From positions 1 through 15,565 of the forward strand of contig JANODG010000181.1 in NCBI GenBank assembly GCA_031412575.1: a DNA stretch of 15,565 bases. Direction: 5' to 3'. The number at the start of each line of letters is the position of its first letter. The stretch's first letter is position 1. This document shows positions 1 to 6,047 of the stretch, piece after piece. The notes under the pieces were generated by a model, which worked only from the letters and a program-made list of their open reading frames with translations, was not told the DNA's origin and ran no database searches. This DNA comes from JAMLIO01 sp031412575. GTDB lineage: Bacteria; Bdellovibrionota; Bdellovibrionia; Bdellovibrionales; UBA1609. A program made the position numbers and the translations under genes.

Positions 1-980
1 AAATTTGTCTTTTTGGAATTAAGCCTACATACCCAGAAACAGGTTTTGGTTATATTGAGTTTGATCAAAATAAAGTTTTATCATTTAAAGAAAAACCTAG
101 TCATAAAATAGCAGAAGAATACCTTAAAGAAGGTCGTTATCTCTGGAATGGTGGAATCTTTGATTTTAAAGTAAAAGCGATGAAAGCTGAATTTAAATTG
201 CATTTGTCTGACACATTAAAAACGGCAAGTTCAATTTCAATATCAGATTCCGTAAACCATATCCCTGACGATTTAATGAATAAATTTGAAAATATCAGTA
301 TTGATTACGCTGTTATAGAAAAATCAAAAGAACTTGCGATTTTAAATGCGTCAGGCTGGGGATGGACAGATTTAGGTAGTTTTGAGGCTTTAAAAAATAT
401 TCAAGATGAAGATTTAAAAAAAGATAAAATTAAATCCTTAAATACTGAAAATTCAAAAGTTCATAACTTAAACAGTGAAAATAATTTTGTGATATCAAAC
501 AAGGAAGTTGTTTTAATTGATCAAAAAGATTTGATTGTTGTAGATACCGGTGATGCCTTATTGATTAGTAAGGCTGGATCATGTTCGAAAGTAAAAGATG
601 TTTTGCCAATGTTAAATAATCAAGATCTAACAAAAAATCATTTAACAGTATTTAGGCCATGGGGCAGTTACACCGTTTTAGAAGATAGACCTGATTACAA
701 AGTTAAATCCATTATTGTTAATCCTGGACACAGGCTTTCACTTCAAAAACATAAATTCAGAGCTGAAGTTTGGACTGTAGTCCATGGAGTAGCCGAAGTT
801 ACAATTGACGACAAAACTTTTAATATGACGACCAACGAAACTTGTCATATCCCACTGGGATCTGTGCACCGAGTAGCTAACAAAACAAACTCTAAAGTCG
901 AAATCATTGAAATTCAAACAGGTGAGTCTTTTGATGAAAATGATATTGTTAGACTTCAAGACGATTACAACCGTATATAA
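1..980 (+). CDS. manC: Mannose-1-phosphate guanylyltransferase / mannose-6-phosphate isomerase, 5' truncated by the window edge
   Basis: The family makes GDP-mannose from mannose-1-phosphate and GTP in the cytoplasm; many members also carry a C-terminal type II phosphomannose isomerase cupin. The open frame runs in from the edge: from base 3 it reads GIKPTYPETGFGYIE, a conserved block of ManC/AlgA, so ATG 180 is an internal Met and not the start. 325 residues are visible against about 470 usually, so about 140 N-terminal residues, including the nucleotide-binding signature, lie outside. Residues 51-54 read WNGG. The cupin starts near residue 218 (VFRPWGSYTVLED) with LSLQKHKFRAEVW, then IPLGSVHR, EIIEIQTG and DIVRLQDDY. 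Most AlgA-type proteins have HHHRAEHW here; the middle and last His of HHH and the His after Glu are K, F and V, so isomerase activity is doubtful. It converges on the WavE-type gene with 39 bases between; I see no clear terminator there. Confidence 0.93.
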   Translation, partial: ICLFGIKPTYPETGFGYIEFDQNKVLSFKEKPSHKIAEEYLKEGRYLWNGGIFDFKVKAMKAEFKLHLSDTLKTASSISISDSVNHIPDDLMNKFENISIDYAVIEKSKELAILNASGWGWTDLGSFEALKNIQDEDLKKDKIKSLNTENSKVHNLNSENNFVISNKEVVLIDQKDLIVVDTGDALLISKAGSCSKVKDVLPMLNNQDLTKNHLTVFRPWGSYTVLEDRPDYKVKSIIVNPGHRLSLQKHKFRAEVWTVVHGVAEVTIDDKTFNMTTNETCHIPLGSVHRVANKTNSKVEIIEIQTGESFDENDIVRLQDDYNRI

Positions 981-1019
981 GAACACTAAACAATCTGATG
1001 TGCATTTTGAGCTTACATT

Positions 1020-2027
1020 TTAAAAGAAGCCAACTTTCTTCATGAACTTTTCGCGCATCATCTTTCTTTTTTCTGAAATCGGTATTACGAAAGTGATTAG
1101 TTTCCCTATCTTATAATATAATTTATAACTAATAGCAGCTTTTCTGATTTTATTTCTGTCTTTGTCGTTGCTTTCGATTTTTAAATTTGAATCACAATAT
1201 TTTTTGTAAAGATGCAGCCATTCATGAGGTGTATAACAACTCGCGAATGAAAGTGGATTTGCTTTGATTTCAAAAGTATTTTTTGTGGGTTTGACCCCAA
1301 ATTGCTCGAAGTTAAGTAGAATGAAACTTGATGCAAAAAGGCGTTCAGTTTCTATAATATTTTCTTTTGTAACGAAGTTAAAATAGGTGCAGTGGTAATC
1401 AAATTTTTTTAAATTTAAGCAATTTAAAAGAATGTATTGTTCAGGGTGATATCTACAGTACAAGTTTTTACCTAGCTTAAGGAATTTATAATCAATTTCC
1501 GCCATGAGGGGTATGTTATATAAACTCTTAATGTCTTCGATTAATCCAAAAAAAATTAGGTCTGAAATGTGGAACGGGTAAGGGTGATGGCTTTTTGGAT
1601 TTCTTGTAAAATAACTACAGGCTAATACCTTACTATTGAATACTTTATATTTTTTCTCGTGCGCGCTAAACTTTTCAAAAAATTCAAGGAAATGATCGTT
1701 TTCAAAAATGAAGTCAGATCTTAATTTAAAGACAAACTTAGTTTTAACTTCATTAAGCCCCGATAGCGTCGACACAATCTGCCTGTTTGTATTATTTAAT
1801 CTTGAATCTTTTTTTGTTGAATAAGGTAATGCCCCAGGATCTTCCGATACAATTATAGAATCGACATCGGAAAAATTATTTGAATAGAGGCTAGTGCTTG
1901 ATAAAATTATCTTTGAATTGGGAATAAACGATTTAATATTATCTATGCTTTTTCTAATAGCAAAGTGATCAGGACCTTGGATAACAAAGGTAATTTCGTC
2001 ACCGTTTATAGTATTTGATTTGTTCAA
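1020..2027 (-). CDS. WavE-family lipopolysaccharide synthesis protein (putative glycosyltransferase)
   Basis: A 335-residue protein matching the WavE family, named for an LPS-core gene of Vibrio cholerae and thought to be a glycosyltransferase. The visible family pattern is ITFVIQGP at residues 12-19, NRQIVSTLSGL at 81-91, KLRSDF at 101-106 and PFHISDLIFFG at 151-161. No signal peptide or membrane segment is evident. The start is TTG (2025-2027): an AGGA ribosome-binding site lies 6 bases upstream and overlaps the TAG stop of the cupin gene, the conserved N-terminal strand begins 11 residues in, and the next Met is about residue 175. It is the last gene of the six-gene unit read from 5097, and coupled translation with the cupin is likely. 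The acceptor and donor sugars cannot be read from the sequence. Confidence 0.82.
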   Translation of the reverse strand: MNKSNTINGDEITFVIQGPDHFAIRKSIDNIKSFIPNSKIILSSTSLYSNNFSDVDSIIVSEDPGALPYSTKKDSRLNNTNRQIVSTLSGLNEVKTKFVFKLRSDFIFENDHFLEFFEKFSAHEKKYKVFNSKVLACSYFTRNPKSHHPYPFHISDLIFFGLIEDIKSLYNIPLMAEIDYKFLKLGKNLYCRYHPEQYILLNCLNLKKFDYHCTYFNFVTKENIIETERLFASSFILLNFEQFGVKPTKNTFEIKANPLSFASCYTPHEWLHLYKKYCDSNLKIESNDKDRNKIRKAAISYKLYYKIGKLITFVIPISEKRKMMREKFMKKVGFF

Positions 2028-2035
2028 AATTAATC

Positions 2036-2359
2036 CTAAATTAAATATTTATCATTCTTACTACAAGGTAGCTTTACTACTACGTTAACGGTGTTGTCCA
2101 TTAAACATTCGAAATCAGTAGGCTCGTTGGGTTCTATGACAACAATAGAACCTGCTTCATATATTTTTCCATTCATCATAACTTTTCCAGATACGATTGC
2201 GGTATATTCAGTCGCTATTTTATGCACATGGCGTGGTTCTTTATCGCCTTTTTTATAAGTTTTTATAGCTACTTCGACATCATCTGAAGGCGCCAAAGTA
2301 GGATTAAAGTTCCCTATGAACCAACCTTTAGTCATATCTTCAAGTTTGAAACTTTTCAT
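2036..2359 (-). CDS. Small single-domain cupin protein in the polysaccharide unit
   Basis: A 107-residue, one-domain cupin. The first cupin motif is clear: RHVHKIATEYTAIVSG, with H44, H46 and E51 as probable metal ligands. The second motif (AGSIVVIEPNEPTDFE, residues 69-84) lacks the usual closing His, so the metal site has three visible ligands at most. Proteins with an HVHK-ATE core and an NDKY-type tail recur in capsule and LPS clusters as far as I recall, but I know no proven reaction; isomerase, epimerase or sugar-binding roles are all possible. Its ATG overlaps the TGA of the upstream nucleotidyltransferase in an ATGA junction, and its stop touches the ribosome-binding site of the WavE-type gene, so it is embedded in one transcript. 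Confidence 0.75.
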   Translation of the reverse strand: MKSFKLEDMTKGWFIGNFNPTLAPSDDVEVAIKTYKKGDKEPRHVHKIATEYTAIVSGKVMMNGKIYEAGSIVVIEPNEPTDFECLMDNTVNVVVKLPCSKNDKYLI

Positions 2360-3096
2360 AATTTGCTTCTCTCCCTGTCTTTAACCCGCAGTAAGTATCT
2401 AGCCAATTCAAGCTTTGACTTTAATGGGTGGAATTCATTTGAATTGATTTTATAACAAAGAATTTTTTTCTGACTCAATATAAGCTCATTTATAGCTTGG
2501 CTGATATAAAAGTTGTCGTTCACTCTGTTGTCTTTTCTTATTACGGATTTAGCAGCTTCAACAAATGATTGACCCGTTCTGAAATAATAAAAAGAAGCCA
2601 ATGCATTTCGACTTATTGGGATTTTTTCGGATGTTTCTGAAACTTCGCCCAGCTCGTTCATATTTATGAAAGAGTATCTTGGATGAACAGAGTCAAAATA
2701 CACAACTCCGCAGTCCGCCTTTTTCTCTCTGAATTCGTCCACAATTTTTGAACCAGGAATTTCTATAAAGTCATTAACTGCAGTGATAAGTAGCTCTTTA
2801 TCGTTGTTTATATAATCGTAGGCCAGCAGCGCGGTACATAAAGCACCTTTCGTTTGTCCGTTGATATTTAAAGTAAATGCATTTTTAGAGAGTTGCTTAA
2901 TGACGCTGTCGACACGATAGTTAACAGAGTCGGTAGATTTGATACAAAAACCTAATCTTTCTGGTTTCATTTCGCTGCAGAAATTCACATGATTTTCTAA
3001 AATCATGCGTCCATCTACCTCGCTCATGTAGACTGGGTAAGAAGATCCCTTCTTCTGTTCAAAATTTCCGCCACCCATTAATGTTAAAACTTGCAT
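2356..3096 (-). CDS. Divergent nucleotidyltransferase-fold protein with a degenerate nucleotide-binding motif
   Basis: A 246-residue protein that aligns along most of its length with the nucleotidyltransferase encoded at 4351-5097, so the two look like paralogues. Matching blocks include TKGALCTAL (residues 82-90) against TEGQVCTVL, VNDF against NSDQ, HPRYSFINMNELG against DPKWSFVRKNQNG, and DNRVNDNFYIS (189-199) against DNIRVNNEFYT. The N-terminal signature differs: the partner has PMAGKGSRF and PKPL, this protein has LMGGGNFEQKKG and YPVYM, losing the signature Arg and the Lys of PKPL. It may have lost catalysis, act as a partner subunit of the intact enzyme, or use another donor. It starts 1 base after the HAD gene stop and overlaps the cupin start by 4 bases. 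The fold assignment is fairly sure; the activity is unknown. Confidence 0.7.
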   Translation of the reverse strand: MQVLTLMGGGNFEQKKGSSYPVYMSEVDGRMILENHVNFCSEMKPERLGFCIKSTDSVNYRVDSVIKQLSKNAFTLNINGQTKGALCTALLAYDYINNDKELLITAVNDFIEIPGSKIVDEFREKKADCGVVYFDSVHPRYSFINMNELGEVSETSEKIPISRNALASFYYFRTGQSFVEAAKSVIRKDNRVNDNFYISQAINELILSQKKILCYKINSNEFHPLKSKLELARYLLRVKDRERSKL

Positions 3097-3097
3097 A

Positions 3098-3724
3098 TTA
3101 AGCTCGCTCGATTGATTTGATTTTAGTTATAATGCTTTCATAGCTAACATCTTCCACAGACTTTACCACCATCACATTTGCTCCTGAATCTTTAGCTGCA
3201 CGAATTCCATTTTCATTGTCTTCAATTACTAAACACTCAGAAGGTTGTAATTCCAAATGTTGAATCGCTTTATCATAAATTTCAGAGTTAGGTTTCGGCA
3301 ATTTGACGTCTTGATTGCTTAAGGTCAAATCTAAGTAATTTATCAGTTTCGCCTTTTCCATCATCAAATCTATTGTCAGCCGTATTGAATTTGACGCTAA
3401 AGCAATTTTGTAATTTTCTTTTTTTAACCTGGAGAGAGCGTATTCGTGATTAAATCTTGGCCTACAATAAGTATGTATTAAGTTAATAGTGTACTGCTGC
3501 TTCATTTCATTAATAAACGCGTGGAGTGATATGGGCAACCCTTTCTCTAAAGAAAGCTTTTCCAGCTTTACCTTAGTGGGCAAACCATCATATGTCGTTA
3601 AGTGTTCATGGCGATTGATAGTATATCCAAACAACCCTAGAGCCTGGTTCAAAGCCTCGTAGTGCCAATCTTTTGCCTCAATGAGGACTCCATCCATATC
3701 GAATATTACGGCTTTAATTTTCAT
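3098..3724 (-). CDS. HAD-superfamily phosphatase / phosphomutase-like hydrolase (HAD-IA type)
   Basis: A 208-residue HAD hydrolase, cytoplasmic, removing or moving a phosphate on a small molecule, most likely a sugar or polyol phosphate given its neighbours. All four HAD motifs are present: FDMDGV with nucleophile D9 and D11, S111 in ALASNS, K144 in KLPKP, and acidic E168/D169 in IEDNENGI. The helical cap (about residues 15-90) resembles beta-phosphoglucomutase and related phosphatases. The frame is open back to an ATG at 3772, but I chose ATG 3724: GGAG lies 7 bases before it, FDMDG then falls at residues 8-12 as usual, and the longer form would overlap the GDPD-like gene by 46 bases. Its start lies 2 bases past the upstream stop and its stop 1 base before the next start. 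The substrate is unknown. Confidence 0.85.
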   Translation of the reverse strand: MKIKAVIFDMDGVLIEAKDWHYEALNQALGLFGYTINRHEHLTTYDGLPTKVKLEKLSLEKGLPISLHAFINEMKQQYTINLIHTYCRPRFNHEYALSRLKKENYKIALASNSIRLTIDLMMEKAKLINYLDLTLSNQDVKLPKPNSEIYDKAIQHLELQPSECLVIEDNENGIRAAKDSGANVMVVKSVEDVSYESIITKIKSIERA

Positions 3725-3726
3725 TT

Positions 3727-4350
3727 CTACACTCCAAAGTACTCTTGCGCTTTTAACGGGTGGTCTGTACATAAAATCAATTTATTCGAATCAAATCTTT
3801 CGACATTTTTAAGAATACTCCATTGCACTTCGATACTTCGATTATGAAGTTCCGGTGACACCACACATACATACCTTCCTGATTGTAAAATTCCGTCTAC
3901 AGTATCAGCATCGAACCAATCTTTGTAAAAGGAATCCAACCATACCCCTTCTGCTTCCGAAATTAGGATCGGTTCTTTAATAAGGTCACTAAAACCAGTA
4001 AAAACTTTTAACCCTTTTTTTATTTGCGAAAGCATATCGGGTATAGACATATCAAAGGTAAAGTAATTGTCATGTCCGTAATCGTTTAGAATCTGCTTAA
4101 TATATTCACTTAAGCCATCCGCCTTGATATTCAATGCTAAGGGCAAATTTCTTCCGTCCATTATTTTAAGAAGATCTTCTAAGAATAAGTCCCCAACGTC
4201 TAAAACATCATGAGCAATGGCAATACGGCCGTTCCTGTCTCTTAGGTCAGTTTCTGTTCCAAAACCTAAATCAAATGAGCGTTTGAAGGCTATTAAACTA
4301 TTTTTTTCGCTGCCATTTTGCCAAAAACCGCGGTGTGAGATTATCTGCAT
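3727..4350 (-). CDS. Glycerophosphodiester phosphodiesterase-like (PI-PLC-like TIM-barrel) protein
   Basis: A 207-residue protein of the GDPD/PI-PLC-like phosphodiesterase superfamily. Visible active-site elements are SHRGFW with H6 and R7, KNSLIAF (ENT-AF in typical GDPDs), ETDLRD with E33 and D35, IAHD with H47, and LALNIKADG with K76. It is shorter than typical GDPDs (about 240-260 residues) and has no signal peptide, so it should be cytoplasmic rather than a scavenging periplasmic enzyme. It abuts the upstream nucleotidyltransferase with no gap (TAAATG; GGAGG is 11 bases before the ATG) and the HAD gene follows after 2 bases. In this setting it probably acts on a phosphodiester intermediate of a surface glycan (inference). 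Hydrolysis of glycerophosphodiesters is the family's known reaction; this substrate is not known. Confidence 0.75.
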   Translation of the reverse strand: MQIISHRGFWQNGSEKNSLIAFKRSFDLGFGTETDLRDRNGRIAIAHDVLDVGDLFLEDLLKIMDGRNLPLALNIKADGLSEYIKQILNDYGHDNYFTFDMSIPDMLSQIKKGLKVFTGFSDLIKEPILISEAEGVWLDSFYKDWFDADTVDGILQSGRYVCVVSPELHNRSIEVQWSILKNVERFDSNKLILCTDHPLKAQEYFGV

Positions 4351-5097
4351 TTATCTCACTGCCTCCGAAACTGGATTTTTCAAGAAATTATTTAAGTCTT
4401 CTGGTATTCCTAAACCATACATTCCATTGTTTTCTTGACCAATCTTATAGGTACCAACAAGGCTGCCTTTTTTGATCATGTAGTTGTAGCAAGGACAAGT
4501 GTAAAACTCGTTATTTACTCTGATGTTATCGCGGATCATTTGGTTGGCCGAATCAACTAAATCACTTCCCCTTTTAAAATTAAAAATACCAACAGTGGCT
4601 TCATTTGAAATAACTTTTTTCTCTGCAGTTTCGATAACCAAACCATTTTGATTTTTTCTAACGAAAGACCACTTCGGGTCGTCTGATTCCATGGTCATAA
4701 TCATGCCGTCAAAATCTTTACTCATCATGGTATCTAAGTAATCATTTATGTCGAAATCAATGTATTGGTCAGAATTCGCGGTCATTAAGGATTCATTGTT
4801 GTCGATGTGCTCTTGTGCCTTCAACACTGTACAGACCTGCCCCTCTGTGATCCCGTCAATCCCAATGATGATAGGGTTTTTAGTTAAGCCGTTTAAAAGA
4901 GGGGCGAGGGAATATTTTTCTAAATGATCGTTTTGACATATAAAGATGAACCTATGTTCTATTGAAGGCGCCAAGTTTTCTACTACAACTTGGATCATAG
5001 GTTTTCCATGCACATCAATGAGTGGTTTTGGAAGAAGATAACCCTTGTCAGCGAAACGGCTTCCTTTGCCAGCCATTGGAATTACTATATTTAACAT
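4351..5097 (-). CDS. Sugar- or polyol-phosphate nucleotidyltransferase
   Basis: A 248-residue GT-A-fold nucleotidyltransferase that should join an NTP to a sugar-1-phosphate or polyol phosphate, releasing pyrophosphate. The signature is complete: IPMAGKGSRF at residues 6-15, PKPLIDV at 23-29, TEGQVC at 84-89, NSD at 108-110 with D110 as probable metal ligand, and AEKK at 158-161. Automatic pipelines often name this group glycosyltransferase family 2, but GKGSRF and PKPL fit pyrophosphorylases. It is the first gene of the six-gene minus-strand unit; GGAG lies 9 bases before the ATG. The specific NTP and acceptor cannot be read from the sequence. The phosphatase and phosphodiesterase-like genes that follow favour a phosphorylated polyol or a sugar phosphate as its substrate (inference). 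Confidence 0.83.
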   Translation of the reverse strand: MLNIVIPMAGKGSRFADKGYLLPKPLIDVHGKPMIQVVVENLAPSIEHRFIFICQNDHLEKYSLAPLLNGLTKNPIIIGIDGITEGQVCTVLKAQEHIDNNESLMTANSDQYIDFDINDYLDTMMSKDFDGMIMTMESDDPKWSFVRKNQNGLVIETAEKKVISNEATVGIFNFKRGSDLVDSANQMIRDNIRVNNEFYTCPCYNYMIKKGSLVGTYKIGQENNGMYGLGIPEDLNNFLKNPVSEAVR

Positions 5098-5190
5098 CTA
5101 GTTTTTCTCCGTCGAATCAGCGCGAATTGTCTTGGATTTCATCTTAAAACCAGTCGCTTTTGTTTTCTCTTTATTCTTGTTTATTACCAT
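5098..5190 (-). other. Possible 30-codon leader ORF directly before the nucleotidyltransferase
   Basis: On the minus strand an ATG at 5190 opens 30 codons ending in TAG at 5098-5100, which touches the ATG of the nucleotidyltransferase (TAGATG). The peptide is Lys-rich (MVINKNKEKTKATG...). The arrangement would suit translational coupling, but there is no convincing ribosome-binding site, and an AT-rich leader could yield such a frame by chance. Confidence 0.2.
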
Positions 5191-5414
5191 ATGAATCGTG
5201 GATCCGATATAGTCTAAAAAAAAGCAACTGTTGATACTTATTAGTTTTCACTTGCTGGCTTTTATCTGCAAATCCTTTTGAATAAAAAACGCATATAGCA
5301 CTATGCAAAAGCATTGAATTGCTCATAGAATGCATTTAATTACTATTTGTTGAGCAGTGCGTTCGGGCACAATTTTGGTAACGCAGATAAGAATAGAATG
5401 TTTGGGAGTATTTA
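5101..5414. other. Divergent intergenic region (314 bases), regulatory
   Basis: The region separates the minus-strand six-gene unit from the plus-strand glycosyltransferase and must hold promoters for both. I see a hairpin plus T-tract on the minus strand (5216-5256), a short inverted repeat GCATA/TATGC at about 5291-5306, and a GGGAG ribosome-binding site at 5404-5408 for the gene at 5415. A weak plus-strand promoter guess is TTGAAT near 5278 with TATGCA 18 bases on. There are no other ORFs worth listing besides the 30-codon leader. Confidence 0.5.
5216..5256 (-). terminator. Terminator- or attenuator-like hairpin in the leader of the six-gene unit
   Basis: Read on the minus strand, AGCAAGTG (5256-5249) pairs with CAGTTGCT (5230-5223) in 7 of 8 positions (one G-G mismatch) around an 18-base loop, and a run of eight T follows at once. 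The shape is that of a weak intrinsic terminator. It lies about 120 bases before the ATG at 5097, so it would act as an attenuator if the promoter is upstream. The stem is short and the loop long, so confidence is low. Confidence 0.3.
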
Positions 5415-6047
5415 ATGAGCGGTACTTTAATCGGATTTTACACTAAAGAAACTTTCTACGAGCAAGAGGCCAAAAGGTTACTAAAGTCCGTCGAAAAGCT
5501 AGGTTTAGCATATGAGTTAAAGGTCATTGCGGACCAAGGAACTTGGTTAAAAAACACTGGTCTGAAGGCATCCATACTTTTAGAGTTTCGCAAAAAATTT
5601 GTAGGCCCTCTATTGTACGTAGACGTTGATGCGTACTTGCATAAAAACCCCTGGGATTATTTTAATAAAACTGTCTACGACATTGCTTGCCACATTACAG
5701 ACAAAGGCGAGCTGCTCTCTGGGACAATTTTTATGGAAGACAACAAGAGGGTCTTTAAACTTCTCGAAGAGTGGTCTGAATTATGCAAAAAGTTTCCCGA
5801 GATTTGGGATCAAAAGTTGTTACATCAGTCCATTCAGCAAAGTTCTGATATTAACTTCCAACAGTTGGATCAGGCATTTTGCTATATTTTCGATAGCAAA
5901 AATAAAATTCCATTAGAGAATATTGTCATTGAACATTTGCAAGCCAGTCGCGAGATAAAAAAAGTTCGAAAATGGACCGGTTTTTTTACCTCTAGTTTTT
6001 ACAGAAGAAGAGACAGATTAAAAGCTATCGATGCTAAAGAAGATTGA
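5415..6047 (+). CDS. Small GT-A-fold glycosyltransferase with a DVD motif
   Basis: A 210-residue protein resembling the nucleotide-diphospho-sugar transferase / GT8-like group. Residues 66-72 read LLYVDVD, the metal- and nucleotide-sugar-binding DxD (D70, D72); LLSGTIFM at 100-107 and WDQKLLHQSI at 131-140 match the acceptor-side elements of such enzymes. There is no signal peptide or membrane helix, so it is likely cytoplasmic; the basic C-terminal tail (RRRDRLK) could help it sit at the membrane. GGGAG lies 6 bases before the ATG. It is alone on its strand and its 3' end overlaps that of ugd by 14 bases. The sugar transferred is not predictable; UDP-xylose or UDP-glucuronate from the neighbouring genes are candidates (inference). 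Confidence 0.65.
   Translation: MSGTLIGFYTKETFYEQEAKRLLKSVEKLGLAYELKVIADQGTWLKNTGLKASILLEFRKKFVGPLLYVDVDAYLHKNPWDYFNKTVYDIACHITDKGELLSGTIFMEDNKRVFKLLEEWSELCKKFPEIWDQKLLHQSIQQSSDINFQQLDQAFCYIFDSKNKIPLENIVIEHLQASREIKKVRKWTGFFTSSFYRRRDRLKAIDAKED

Noticed and set aside
180..182. ATG taken as the start of the manC-type gene
   Set aside because: The same frame is open to base 3 and encodes conserved ManC residues (GIKPTYPETGFGYIE, WNGG) before it, so the Met is internal.
981..1019. Bidirectional terminator between manC and the WavE-type gene
   Set aside because: No stem of useful length followed by a T-run could be found on either strand.
4217..4438. 73-codon plus-strand frame across the GDPD-like and nucleotidyltransferase junction
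   Set aside because: It is antisense to two well-supported genes, with no ribosome-binding site or family similarity.
5355..5385. JUMPstart/ops-like sequence (CAGTGC followed by GGTAACG) before the gene at 5415
   Set aside because: The spacing is shorter than in JUMPstart elements, the GGCGGTAG core is not matched, and there is no reason to expect an RfaH ops site here; probably chance.
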